Below, piece by piece: positions 34,339 to 46,820 of a stretch of DNA of 64,000 bases (position 1 is the first letter of the stretch; every line of letters begins with the position of its first letter). The notes under the pieces were generated by a model. It was not told the origin of the DNA, did not search any database, and was given only the letters and a program-made list of their open reading frames with translations. This DNA comes from Strobilurus pachycystidiatus (lineage: Eukaryota > Basidiomycota > Agaricomycetes > Agaricales > Physalacriaceae). The stretch is from positions 1-64,000 of the forward strand of contig JAHLMK010000014.1 in the NCBI GenBank assembly GCA_019915135.1, given 5' to 3'. The translations under genes were made by a program, and so were the position numbers.

Positions 34339-35535
34339 GACACTAGTTGCCAGCGCATGTCGATTGACCTCTTATTCGCACGCAAAGTGGCTTTAGATTT
34401 CGAAATGGAAACAAAACAAGCAAAGCTGAGGGAGACATCAGTGGGCGTCCACGTCGCGTCGGAAGACCCTTGCATTAGGACACGGCGGAGGCGCAAGAGA
34501 TACAGCGAGAATGCTCGAGGCAGGCTCGAGGGGAAGCGGTGGTACTCGGACCGATGGGCCGCACCGTAATGTTTGCCGGATTTGCCGCGCCAAGGCTTGA
34601 ACACGTTCACTCAACTTGTGATAAAATTGGGCCTGTCCTTTGCTTTCTTCTACTCCATTGTCAGCGAACCAGAACAGCACTCAAAGCTTCCTAGTGCTAC
34701 CTTCACAGATCGACCGCGGCTATTATGTCAAACTGGCGCTCTACGTGCCCAGCTCTGAATCGATGCAGGCGAGCGCTTCGGGAACGTTCATTCCTTCTCA
34801 GTCCTCCGAAAGGAGCCCACATACGCAATGCACTGTCACATTCAGTCTCATGCTCAAAAGCGCAGGGCTGAACATGGGTACACTTCAAACGTTGTTACTT
34901 TCATTGATCCCTATGCTTCATGAGTATCTGTGCGCGTCGTCATCCTTGACCACCCGTAGTAGCCTGTGGCGAAGAACTGACGCTGTTCGATCAGACTATC
35001 ATGCTAGTGGCTGGCCTGACAGTGACTCGGATGTCGATGGATTACTCGACTTTTGTTCCTTGGTTGTGCTGTTCCGAAAGTCCTGTTGGAAAACGCTCAT
35101 GCCCTCCCATGTCTCTGCCTGCCGGAAGCCCGAGTAGGCCGACCTCGATTTGAGGGATCAGGGCAAGACTTTCTAGGACTCTTTAATTTTCGACAATGAC
35201 GCGTCAACTCGGAGGCCAAAAATCTATCCCGTTCCTGCTCCTTTCATTCAACCTATGTCACCCGACTCTTTTGAGTCTCTTCTTGACTCATCATTCTGAC
35301 TTTCAGAACTCGACGCACTTGCAAGTCTCCAGTTTGAAAGGCGGCCTTATTGTTCAACAGGTTTTACGTCCAGGATAGAACTTGTGCCTTTATGCACCAC
35401 CTATTTCGCTAACCCGCAGCCGACCCCCCTTGATCAAATCGTCACGGATCAGGGTCATCCCGAGTCTTGCAATGCTCAAAAGGAAATTCTATGGCTTGGT
35501 AAATGTTGCGTACTCGATTCTCCCTGTCCGGCAGT
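34339..35535. other. Intergenic, 1.2 kb
   Basis: Divergent spacer between the CoA-transferase gene and the FAD oxidase pair. A 165-codon plus-strand frame (34640-35137) shows no family similarity, splice support or coding bias that I trust. Confidence 0.4.
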
Positions 35536-37344
35536 ATGGTCAATCTTCTCCTTGCAAGTCTCGCGCTTGCTTCGCTCGTCAAAGGCTTTCCCCACGGATC
35601 TCGCGACGAAGCTGCATCTACGGCATGTACACAGATTCAGTCAGCACTTGGATCCACCCTCGTCCGTTCCTCCGGTATCAAATACCTCTCTGACGCCTCT
35701 GGGGCTTGGAATCTTCTCAACGACGCCCAGCGCCCAAGCTGCATCGTGTACCCCACCACTAGCGCCCACGTCCAAGTAGCTATGAAAGCTATTTACGCAG
35801 CCAAGGCTCCATATGCCGTTCAATCTGGCGGACATAGTGCTATGCAAGGATGGAACAAGTGAGTGACGCGCAATCAATGCCAGATAGAAGACTGATTTGG
35901 CGCCACAGCGTCGAGAGTGGGGTGCTCATACATTTCTCAAAGATGGCGGATGTTTCGTACAATGCCACTTCGGATACCATTACACTGCAGCCCGGCATCA
36001 GGTGGGGAGATGTCTACGAGACTCTGGAGCCTCAAGGTGTTGCGCCTGTGGGTGGGCGTCAAGCGCAAGTCCAATTCGTCTGTGCCTCTTCAACCAGTCG
36101 CTGATCAAGTTTTGATCAAACAGCGATGTGGGCACAGGCTTACTCCTCGGGGGAGGACTGAGCTTCTTGTCTCCGGCCTACGGCTACCCTTCTGACTCTT
36201 ACAAGGAGCTCGATGTGGTGCTTGTCGACGGGTCACTGGTCACTGCGACAGCGACCAACGCGTATTCTGACTTATTCCGTGCGCTGAAGGGCGGCGGGAA
36301 TCGCTTCGGGATTGTTACACGCTACGAAGTCTACGCTGTTCACACTGGCACCAAGAAGGATAAGAACTGGTATGGCGGGAGCATCATAGTAAGCAAAACT
36401 ACCCTTCTTCTTCGAAAATCTTTTCTAATTAGTTGGAAACTAGTACCCCAATACATCGGCTGAAGCGATAGTTAAGGCGACCGCACATTATGTTCGGGAT
36501 GTCACAGATCCCAACGCAAGTAAGCAATTTGTCTCATCTAGGTCTACCAGCGTTCTAACAGTTCTGTGTCATAGTACTCCTTGTCTCCCTCGTCAACGTG
36601 ATGGCGTTGGGGATCATCACGCCCGTAATCCTGGTGAATCTCTTTTACAAGGGTACAAGCCTTCCCGAAAACATCTTCGGCGAATTCTTGTCTATTCCAC
36701 TCCTCTTGAAAACAGTGTCCCAACAAAGCTACTACGAGGTCACGCAGACCCTCCCAGCAGGCAACGAGGGTGGCTCTACACAGCTATTCGGTGCCTCCGC
36801 TTTGGATTCCACCGAGCAGTCGTACCTCGATGCCCTTCGCCACTGGTCGGATTATAGCGTGTCCGTCAGATTCAATGTTGCGATGACTGCGCTGGCATTC
36901 ACACCTGTATTGAATCCTCAAATACAAGCAGGGAAGGCAAGAAACGGGAATGCCATTGACCCTCCTTTGGGTGGCTACGCTGCTGTTCAGCTTGCCACTC
37001 AACTGATCTCAGGAGTGGCATCTGTCCCCTCCTCTGTGGCGACCGCGAGGTCACTTCTCTTCGAGCAGTATGTCATGCCACAATTCTCGATGTCTAGTAA
37101 CGTGTTAACGTGTCATTCGTAGAGTTCCGCGGGCTGCCGGCCAACCTCTGTTCTTGAACGAATGCGACAAGGACCAGAACGTGTTCGAGTCCTACGGAGA
37201 CTATTCGTGGTTGAAGAGTACTTATGCCAAGTACGATCCGACACGGTGAATTCTCTCGTGGCTTGCCCATGAGCAACAATGCTCATTTCTGTCGGTGATT
37301 GCAGCTTCAATGTGCAATACAGTGACGGTCCTGTCGGTCTCTGA
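35536..37344 (+). CDS. FAD-linked oxidase (berberine-bridge-like), copy 1
   Basis: Seven exons (35536-35858, 35909-36064, 36124-36388, 36444-36519, 36575-37067, 37123-37245, 37305-37344) give 491 aa. An N-terminal signal peptide (LLLASLALASLVKG) predicts secretion. PCMH-type FAD domain: CIVYPTTSAHVQ, QSGGHSAMQGWN with His100 the expected covalent FAD attachment residue, and TGLLLGGGLSFLSPAYG. The C-terminal NVQYSDGPVGL closes the family fold. Such enzymes oxidise sugars, alcohols or specialised metabolites with O2. The intron at 36065 uses a GC donor (GCAAGT). Tandem duplicate of 37593-39389 with identical exon lengths. Confidence 0.92.
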
Positions 37345-37592
37345 GATGCGACCAAGTTTCAAGAGCTGGAATGTGCGGACATTAGTCCCCTACGAGTGTG
37401 ACTTGATGGTCTATATAGTACATGTCAATCATTTAATACACACGGACCATCGTCGGACGCAGCTCAGGGAGACCCAAGTGATCCTTACGACACTTGTTGG
37501 GACCGTTCAAGGACCTCTTGAATACTTTGTTCGGCCATGACATGATTTACATCCCTTGACTTTGTATCCGGCGATTCTCCCTGCCCGGCAGT

Positions 37593-39389
37593 ATGGTTAA
37601 CATTTTCCTTGCAACGCTCGCGCTTGCTTCGCTCGTCAAAGGCTTTCCCCACGGATCTCGCGACGAAGCTGCATCTACGGCATGTACACAGATTCAGTCA
37701 GCACTTGGATCCACCCTCGTCCGTTCCTCCGGTATCAAATACCTCTCTGACGCCTCTGGGGCTTGGAATCTCCTCAACGACGCTCAGCGCCCAAGCTGCA
37801 TCGTGTACCCCACCACTAGCGCCCATGTCCAAGTAGCTATGAAAGCTATCTACGCAGCCAAGGCTCCATATGCCGTTCAATCTGGCGGACATAGTGCTAT
37901 GCAAGGATGGAACAAGTGAGTGACGCGCATTCAATGCCAGATAGAAGACCGATTTGGCGCCACAGCGTCGAGAGTGGGGTGCTCATACATTTCTCGAAGA
38001 TGACGGATGTTTCGTACAATGCCACTACGGATACCATAACACTGCAACCCGGCATCAGGTGGGAAGATGCCTACTTGACTCTGGAGCCTCAAGGTGTTGC
38101 GCCTGTGGGTGGGCGTCAAGGGCAAGTTCAGTCCGTCTGTGCTCGTTCAAACTAGTTACTGATCAAGACCAACCAAACAGCGATGTTGGCACAGGCTTAC
38201 TCCTCGGGGGAGGACTGAGCTTCTTGTCTCCGGCCCATGGCTACGCTTGCGATTCCTACAAGGAGCTCGATGTGGTGCTTGTCGATGGGCAACTGGTTAC
38301 TGCGACAGCGACCAACACGTATTCTGACTTATTCCGTGCGCTCAAGGGCGGCGGGAATCGCTTCGGGATTGTCACGCGCTACGAAGTCTACGCTGTTCAC
38401 ACTGGCACAAATAAGGATAAGAACTGGTATGGCGGGACCATCATAGTAAGCAAAACTACCCTTCATCCTCGATGGTGTGTTGATAAGTTGAGAATAGTAC
38501 CCCAATACCTCGGCTGAAGCGATAGTCAAGGCGACCGCACATTATGTCCGGGATGTTACAGATCCCAACGCAAGTAAGCAATCCGTCCAATTCAAGTCTA
38601 CCGGTGCTTGTCCTAACAGTTTTGTCATAGCCCTACTAGTATCCCTCGTCAATGTTATGGCCTTGGGACTCATCACGCCCGTCATCCTTGTGAATCCCTT
38701 TTACAAGGGTACAAGCCTTCCTGAAGACATCTTCGGCGAATTCTTGTCTATTCCACTCTCCTCGAAAACCTTGTCTCAACAAAGCTACTACGAGGTCACC
38801 CAGACCCTCCCAGCAGGCAACGAGAGTGGCTCTACACAGCTGTTTGGTGCCTCCGCTTTGGACTCCACCGAGCAGTCGTATCTCGATGCCCTTCGACACT
38901 GGTCAGATTACAGCGTGTCCGTCAGATTCAATGTCGCCATGACTGTGCTGGCATTCACGCCTGTCTTAAATCCTCAGATACAAGCAGGGAAGGCGAGGCA
39001 CGGGAATGCAATTGATCCTCCATTGGGTGGCTACGCTGCTGTACAGCTTGCCACTCAACTGACTTCGGGAGTGGCGTCTGTCCCCTCCTCTGTGGCAACT
39101 GCGAGGTCACTTCTCTTCGAGCAGTATGTCATGCTACAATTCTCGACGTCTAGTAACGTCATTTGCAGAGTTCCGCGGTCTGCCGGTCAACCTCTGTTCC
39201 TGAACGAATGCGACAAAGATCAAAACGTGTTCAAGTCCTACGGAGACTATTCGTGGTTGAAGAGTACTTATGCTAAGTACGATCCGAAACGGTGAGTTTT
39301 TTTGTGGTTGCCCGTGAACAACAATGTTCATTGCTGTCTGTCATTGCAGCTTCAATGTGCAATACAGTGACGGTCCTGTGGGTCTCTGA
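37593..39389 (+). CDS. FAD-linked oxidase (berberine-bridge-like), copy 2
   Basis: Exons 37593-37915, 37966-38121, 38181-38445, 38498-38573, 38631-39123, 39169-39291 and 39350-39389 give 491 aa. Every exon has the same length as in copy 1 (323, 156, 265, 76, 493, 123, 40 nt) and the first exon is nearly identical at the nucleotide level, so this is a recent tandem duplication. Same signal peptide, same His100, same GC-AG intron (donor at 38122). Differences lie mostly in exons 3 and 5. Both copies appear functional. Confidence 0.92.
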
Positions 39390-40615
39390 GACGCGACCAA
39401 GACTCAGGAGTGAATGCATCGTATGTAGGACCCAAATGATCCCTACGATGCTTGTCGTTACCGTTCATGGATCTCTTGTATACTTCGTCAAGCTTGATAT
39501 CCCCAAGTCGTGTCTCAAACTTCTATGTGGTCGCCATTCCTCTCGGACCCGCCTTTCAAGGACTTCTGCTTGGCTGTGGCTGTAGGGACCTCACTGACGA
39601 CACTTGATAGTACCCCGATCGCTCAACTGAACCACGGGCAGGACGTGGCATACGCATCTAGGAGGGTTGCTAGTATTTCACTCTTCCAGTTCTCTAGTCG
39701 CTCACTTTGGGAACCCACCGGCTATTTGAGCCATATCTTGCACTGATGCTGTTTCGATTCGCATATACATTGCTGAGTTGATGGAAGCGTCATTCAAACT
39801 TGAAGCATGGCTGATGCAAACAACGTTGCACCTAGGCCGTAGACGGGGATCAAAAACTCAAAGAGATCAACCCAATTGCGTCCCATGAAGGCTGTCGGCA
39901 TAGTACACATTCGCGACTTGGGCTTCCACGGTCATGGTGACGACTGTGTGATTGAGCGTAATGCCATCGACAGTAACTGCGTTTCAGGACACTCATAGTG
40001 AGGGGATTGTATAAGTGATTCTCTATCAGCTACTATCTGTACGAATTGCGCCACACGCTTACAAGCAATTCATAACGCTTCTTCCGCGTCGATATTTTCA
40101 CAGGGACGGAGAGTTGTTTCATCTAGCCTTTGTTTTGATGACCTTGGCCTTCTTGCCGCAATCACACTACAACTACTACAAGGTCTAAGTAGGTCTTGAC
40201 AAGGCCGCTGCTCGGAAAAAGCAGCAAAGGTCCTGAAAAGGAAAGTATGCGATGTGGTGATCAGATATGATGTAATTTCAAATTGTATTGATGAGGAGTG
40301 TGTGCGTGAGCGTCACTTGCTCTCGACATCCAAAAGCAAGGCAAATTCACTCTCCTGGCTGCGATCGGTGACAACGAGGGACATTGTGAAAGGATGTAAC
40401 TCCGGCGGCTCTAGAGTCTAGACTCAGGCCTTTGACCGCTCTTGTCTTTCAGCTAATCAAACTTGGAATGTACAGCGTGGCTCCACCTGTGGAGATTGCT
40501 TTAACCGGACGGTCTGCTTGAGCCTATAAAGCAAGTGGAGACTGCTACCCAGAATCAAAAGCCCATCACCTACCAGTCCCCACACTATCTGCCTCGAGAC
40601 TTCTTCATTGAAACC
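39390..40615 (+). promoter_or_regulatory. Intergenic with TATA box of the next F-box gene
   Basis: 1.2 kb. CTATAAAGC at about 40524-40532 is a good TATA box some 85 bp before the ATG at 40616. The first kilobase holds nothing I can support. Confidence 0.45.
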
Positions 40616-41395
40616 ATGGCCACAGCTACTCGTCCGTTTCCTGACATGCCCATCGATATCCTCCGCGAAATCTTTGACTTTGCGGCAAGTTCTGACAGGA
40701 AATGCGCGCGTGCTTTAACACTCGTCTCGAGCTATGCACGACAATGGACACTCCCCATCTTGTATCGCAACGTCCGCCTCTCTTCGTCGCGTGCCGTGAC
40801 CAGCTTCCTCTCATCCATATCACCCCCTTCGCCCAGTACCTCCACCCTTTCACCACTTACGCCACTGAATTGCCGCGTCAAGAGCCTCGGCATATTCGCC
40901 CTAGGCCCCCTCGACCACATTCACCAAATTCTCGCCAGATGCACAGAAGTGAAGAGCCTAGCATGCGGGTTTCGACCAGATCACCTCCCCATCCCATCAC
41001 CATCCCGCGAACAGCACTTCATTGGCATGGCCTGTCGCGATGGGATACCGTACGCCGCGATACCCATGACTACCACCCACCTCCACGTCCAGCTCTCCCT
41101 CGACGCTCTTCCCTCTGTCGAATGCGTCCACGACGAGCTTCCAGAGCTCACCCACCTCGCGATCAGTGTCCCCATGACTTCCTTCAAGTCAGTCGGGCTT
41201 GTACAGCCTGTCGTGGAGGCCGTTCTCGACAACGCGTCGAGCCTGCAATCAATACATTTGCAAGTGATGGGTTCGAAAAGTAGCGACCTCATTGAGGCCT
41301 TGGAGGAGTGGAAGAAGAGAGATTCTCGCATGTCGATTCGTAAGGCGCCGGCTTCGCTTTCGAGGCAATGGCTCGAGACACCCATCTGGAATTGA
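40616..41395 (+). CDS. F-box-type protein, intronless
   Basis: 259 aa from the ATG at 40616 (MATATRPFPDMPIDILREIF). F-box at residues about 7-50: PDMPIDILREIFDFAA, then RALTLVSSYARQWTLPILY. The rest carries faint leucine-rich-like strands (LTHLAISVPMTSF). Similar short F-box proteins are common in Agaricomycetes. The frame continues upstream without a stop to 40535, but no ATG lies there. Role inferred as SCF adaptor or orphan. Confidence 0.7.
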   Translation: MATATRPFPDMPIDILREIFDFAASSDRKCARALTLVSSYARQWTLPILYRNVRLSSSRAVTSFLSSISPPSPSTSTLSPLTPLNCRVKSLGIFALGPLDHIHQILARCTEVKSLACGFRPDHLPIPSPSREQHFIGMACRDGIPYAAIPMTTTHLHVQLSLDALPSVECVHDELPELTHLAISVPMTSFKSVGLVQPVVEAVLDNASSLQSIHLQVMGSKSSDLIEALEEWKKRDSRMSIRKAPASLSRQWLETPIWN

Positions 41396-41655
41396 TGATA
41401 CCCATTTACTTGTTCGAATGTATTGCCTGCCATGTATACCACCTATCTTAATTACCACCTAGTCTCGGTCAACATTGTTCATTGATTCGGCAAGAAAAGG
41501 GAGCGCCTAGACCAAATTCCCCAGCGAAACTTGTCCGATAACATGGCGATATATAGCGAATAAGCTCGGGGACGAAGGTAGCTGGAAGGGTCTTTCTGAC
41601 ATGTAAAGTTTCGAAAATTAGAGAATTAGATTACCTGGTCTATATTATAGTATAT

Positions 41656-43642
41656 CTACACGTACAACCCTTGAGTGGTCAAGTCCGGCTCGGCTCCAGA
41701 GCTCGGGTCGTCACTAAAGAAGTTCCCACTCAACGCCTCTGCATAGTCCCATGTCACCTCGCGCGTCAGATTATACCTCGCCATAATTCTCATCACTCTC
41801 GCTTCATCCTTCTTTCCCTTTGCATCCACCACGGCCTGCGGCACCGGTGGCAAGCTCTGGAACACCGTACGCGCCACATTGACTTCCTCCAGATACGCCT
41901 CCGGCGCGGTGCGCGGCGGGTACTTGGTCTCCTGCTCCACGATACGCTCGATCGTTCCGTACTCCTTGATGAATTTGAGCGCGCGCGCAGGCCCGACGTT
42001 TTTTATGCGCTGCGAAAAGTCCGTCCCAAGTAAAAGCGCAAAGTCCACGAAACTGTCACGCGAGAGCTGCAGACCTGCTCGGACGTCCGGGCCTGAGATG
42101 ATCATGAGCGGAGCCTGGCGGTTCGTGAGGTTGCGTAGGAGGGGCGCATCGTACACTATGACGTCCTGTTGGGAGTTCATAAGCACACCAACGATGCATG
42201 GGGGAAAGCGTTCGTACAGTATCTTCGCTGGCGACATAGTCTGCATAGCCATTGAGAACGAGGGAGGATGCCAGTGCTTCTGCCTCATATGGCCCATCCG
42301 CATCGATACAGGGAACGCCCATGGCAGCGAGAATTTCCTTGCATTCCTGGTATGTCTGTACCGTGGGTGGGCTCGTCCTTCGGGCATAGGAATCGGACAT
42401 GTAGGAACTCTTGTCGTATAACGTCTGGAGGGTCTCTTCGACAGGTACAGTAGTCATAGAGGTCCGGTCTTCCTCGTGTAATAGATCCCATAGACAGCCC
42501 TCGTCGAGTGTGAGTTGGTACTGGGTGCGGCTCATCATATACTCTGTCCGTGTTTCTGGGTCGTCAGACGTCGGTGCTACTGGGGTGGCAGGGATTGACG
42601 CCAATTTTGGAATGCTGTTTCGAAAGTCTTGATATAATGATATTAGTGAATTAGCGATGTCTTCTTCCTCTAGTGGAGGCGTTGATGGCGATGGCGGTGG
42701 TGATACAATGCTTGGCTAAGATTGACGGTATGGGCTTAGACCAGCAAAACGCCGTAAACTAAGCACTCACAGTTGGTGATACATAGTGTTGTGTTTCGTA
42801 TGGCGCGCCATCTACGTAAGAGTCAATTTTGGAGACAGGCACTTCTTTCTCTTTCATGATATCGTCGACGGATATGTATGAAGCTGTTGCTCCGGGCACG
42901 TCGTTGGAGTGAATGACATCAATGTCCCAGCTATCAACAGGAGAGTCATCTGGTATTGAACTGTCTGCTCAAGTTCAGGACAAATTTCGACACAAAAGAC
43001 TCAGACCGACCTGGGGGCACGAATATAGGTTCGGACGGCAATGTGGGTAGGGTTTCGTCCTTTGGCACGGAGTCCCGCATTAGTTGCGCAATTCTGCTCT
43101 GATTTGATGTGTCGAGGGCGCGAAATGAATTGAGAAGTCGCCCGAGATTTCTGAGCCGTTGTAGGCGATCATTTTCGATAATTTCCCTTGCACTGGTAAG
43201 ACGTCTCGCTTCCTGTCGCCGCAAAGCCTGTGAAGCATTAAGCAAGAGTGACATGGAGCGTAATTTGACGCGCACCTCTTTGGCTTTGGCAATATTCCGT
43301 TCCTTGCCGTCAAATACACATATAGCCGAGACGTTGTGTTCTTGCAGTTCTTTGACGAGTCTGTACCAGCCCAAAACATGTCGGTAAGGATTCGGCAAAG
43401 CAACAAAGTGAAGGCGCTGTGTTATCAAGGTTCCATCACTGTAGCGGGATGAGGTCGAATGAAAGAAGAGCAACTTTATGGCGTACATGACGATTCTGCT
43501 CCCGGCGAGGCTCTTTAAGCGCTCGGGTAAGGATTTAATGACTCCTGGGCTATGTTCGCGCGTTGTTGAGTATTTTACGGCAGGTAAAATGAGCCAAATA
43601 CCATGTTTTTTGCAGAAAGGGCGTCAGACCCAGTACGCCCAT
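41656..43642 (-). CDS. XPG/FEN1-superfamily structure-specific nuclease
   Basis: Exons 43602-43642, 43487-43549, 43276-43438, 43011-43227, 42771-42964, 42218-42715 and 41656-42165 give 561 aa. The N domain starts MGVLGLTPFLQKT, with acidic residues in SRIVIDGT (Asp36) and CVFDGKE. The I domain has DADGPYEAEA and ASEDTD, followed by LLGTDFSQRIKNVGPARALKF (metal Asp plus helix-hairpin-helix). All metal-binding acids of the superfamily are present. A disordered Ser/Pro/Asp-rich linker of about 120 residues separates N and I domains. It is not Rad27 or Exo1 by length and linker; it fits the PIN-domain-like nuclease group of basidiomycetes. Likely acts on flap or bubble DNA in the nucleus. Confidence 0.9.
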
Positions 43643-43799
43643 GAACGTCTGGATGAAAGGTAGTTCCTTCCCACGGTCGTTCCTCCGTTTGTTTTCGATC
43701 GACTGTTAGAACAAATCCAAGACGGGTTGTATATCTCAACAATATGGTAAGTAATGACATTGCTAGTACACATGCTGATAGTAAAATAATGCCGTCTTA

Positions 43800-46700
43800 T
43801 TAGCTGGTCAATGGCGCTTCCAATTCCGCCAAAGACGCTTCGAGACGCAAAGCAACTCGTGGTTCTTCGAGGATTTTCTGCAACGCACTGTCCAAGTCGA
43901 CAGTACCGTCGGCTAGCTGTAACGTCTTTCCCTCGAAGAGCCCATCCAATGGAAATACGTGAAGACTGGAATCTTGTCGAGCCTGGTCTTCAAGTTGGCA
44001 CCAGATGAGAAGGTCTCTCATCTTCTGGTGGCTCTCGGCCCATGACGGATGATGCGACCATGATTCGCGCAACCTCGGCAACACTCCGTAAGATGGTTGT
44101 TGCGTAGCCAATGCCGTCAAAGCAAGTGTGAACTGGCGATGGGGAAAGAGGACCTCAAGTGGTTCGGATCTTGGATGATTGAGTATGAATTGGATAAAAG
44201 CTTCGATGAGGCGATGAACCACAGGGTCAGATGTCGCAACCCAGAGTTCCAAAACTGCAGTGACCCAGTTGTCACTGACAAAGATTTGATATGCCTCCTC
44301 CCGTCCCCGATCGAGAGCTTCAGACATCATGTAGAAGTTCACAGGGACATGTCGTAGAGGATAGCCAGAATTGATCATTAACTCGCTGGAAATGCAGCTA
44401 GCTATCGGCACCCGTAACAAGCGAGAGAAGAATGGCAATGGACACATTGTTTCAGAATCCACAATATATGTTGCCATATACACATGAGCAATCGACCTGC
44501 ACAGATACCGAAGATCCAAGTCTAGGGGAGGAAAGATCGGCGAAGGCTCGTATATATCCAATATTGCCTCCAGTAGCTGACAGCAATATTGTTTGAATTC
44601 TGGATCTGGCTGAGTTCCTGAGAATGATAACTGAAACATGGTCAAACCCAGCAGCCAGATGAATGACTCGCTATCCGAGTGATGCGCAATTCTATCGAGC
44701 TTTCGAGCATGATGGAGAGCACATCGTCCTGCTGCTACGACGAGACGGAGCTCAGGGCTCCATGAGGTCTCGAAATCAAAAGGAGCCAGCATTGGTATGC
44801 CCAGCAGAGTGTCAACTGTCATCCGACATTGTGAATTTGTAAACAAAGCCGGTGCCACCGAGCATGGTATAGCAGACCAGACAGGCTCCTTTGAAGGCAA
44901 CAGTTTCTGGAGAACATCTGCATATATCTTGTTGAATTTCCCATCTTTCAGTTTGAAGGCGCCAGAGTGTGTAGCAATGCTGAAAAGCCGCTTCCACACT
45001 AGGGGATGTAGCTCGGCCCGGGCTTGAAGGATTTGCGAGAACAAATGCAATAAATGAGGGCCTCGACTCTGCAACTGCAATAAATGAGGGCCTTGACTTC
45101 GCAAGTTGTAGGTAGATGGATGACGGAGTGACAGCCAAGCAGCAGATACTTGGCGTGGCTCTTGCACGGTATAGTCAAGGACATCAGGGGAGAGTCCGAG
45201 AGCTCCGGGTCGGGAATGAAAACATGGGACCGCCACAGGCGTTCGAAGGTTGTTTCACAACCGGGCTTAGGTATGCGGGAATGTGAAGAGGACAAAGGAT
45301 CGCACTGTAAGACTGGGTCCAAGAATGCAATGCTATGTTTGTATAATGCATCGTTGCCAGCCCAAATTGTGTGCGCATGTTTCTCGGACTCGATTGGAAG
45401 GCCTCCGATGGCTTGGATAGCAATACTTCGCACCGACGGATTCGAAGACATATGGAATAGCCAGTCGAGCGCGTCCACAGAGAGCGTGGAACATGTGGAG
45501 GCAACAGCGCGAGCCTCGGCAGCAACTCGAGCTCCGGTACGAGCTGGAGGTGAGATACTACTGGGCTGTGGAGTTCGGGAAGAGGAGGAGGATGGGCGGA
45601 GTCTCTGAAATGCACGATACCAGGCCTGGTTGATGACATGACATGTCACGACGATAGACTGATATATGAGGTGAAGAAAGTCGGTCAAGGGCGTCTGGTA
45701 CGGACACTGAGGAAAAATCACGGGCAGCGCATTGCTGAGCGAATAGAGGACACAGACAACGACAGTGATTCCACCAATCGTCCATGCCAGAGACGTGCGT
45801 AGAGGAACATAGAAGAGGATCAGACCCGAGAAGAAGAGCGTCAGCGAAATGTGCATGGTTATGGGCAGCATTCCGATGATGACACGGACGCGCCAGCACT
45901 CAAGGCCCATGTACCGGAATTGGCGGGTGTGACTGCGAAGTCGAGGAGTACCGGAGGGGAGTGACATATAATGATGAAGCCATTGCTTCACCAGGACGGC
46001 AGCGAGAGCAACGACCAGACTGGCGGCGAGGCTAACGGACCAAAGTCCGTTCACCCAGACGTCGGTTGTTGCCGGTTTGAATACCGAGGACGGATTGACG
46101 GAAGGTACTGTGATGTTCGGAAGGGCACCGCCCTCCGACATCGACAACTGAATGGCGACAAGATCGTAGAGTAGCAGCGCAGTCATCTCCGTAAAGTCCG
46201 CTTGGAGATTCTGCGACGCTTGGACAAGGAAGGAGGTTACCACAGCCGAGAAAAGACCAGCCTATTGACTGTCGTAAGTGGTGGAGATTTCCCAGGAGAC
46301 ATGATTGCTTACTTACAAACACTAGCATCACGTCAAGACCATCTCGAGACTCGCTGGTCAACATCCTGTCGAATTCGGCTGCTTCGTCAACATAGACACG
46401 CCAGACTCTAGCGTTGGGTGCCGTTTCGGCGCAGTACGCGTCCTCGGGGAGCCGCTTCTCGTAGTCGTCGGGGAATATGGTCTGGCGAGTGTTGTCCTGC
46501 TGGAGCCCGAACAAGTGCCTTGGCGGCTGGGCGGTCGTGTACGGTCCTGAGATAATGGTCTGGGGTTCTGCATTTTGTGGATCTGAAGGTGGTAATGGTT
46601 CCAGTGTGGGCCCTCTTGGTACAGCGGAGTCATCCGGCACAATGTTTGCGCTCGGAAGGGCTGGTTTATCGGATATGTTGGAAGGTGGACTGGGAATCTG

Positions 46701-46820
46701 ATCCTTTGGGAATGTTACAGCCTCAGATATCAAAGCGTCGTCGGTCGGGATGTTTTCGGTCAGCGCTGTTACGGGGCCTTCGACAAGTCCTGCTGGCCCA
46801 GTCGCGTCAGGAATGGACAT
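43800..46820 (-). CDS. DUF6535 membrane protein
   Basis: Exons 46317-46820, 45168-46261 and 43800-45096 give 964 aa. A disordered Pro-rich N-terminus leads into the DUF6535 signature (RVYVDEAAEFDRMLTSES, DGLDVMLVFAGLFSAVVTSF, LQADFTEMTALLLYDLVAIQ). Membrane spans follow (LAASLVVALAAVLVKQWL, MLPITMHISLTLFFSGLILF, GGITVVVCVLYSL), then a long helical cytosolic region. The family is expanded in Agaricomycetes and has no known function. A 30-bp in-frame tandem duplication (GPHLL repeated) sits at the start of exon 3. Confidence 0.88.
45046..45105 (-). repeat. 30-bp tandem duplication in the DUF6535 gene
   Basis: TGCAATAAATGAGGGCCT recurs with a 30-bp period (starts at 45046 and 45076). It adds ten residues (GPHLL twice) immediately after the second intron's acceptor. 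Confidence 0.75.

Noticed and set aside
34640..35137. 165-codon plus-strand frame
   Set aside because: No recognisable domain, no supporting splice pattern, and no paralogue in a window where most genes have one.
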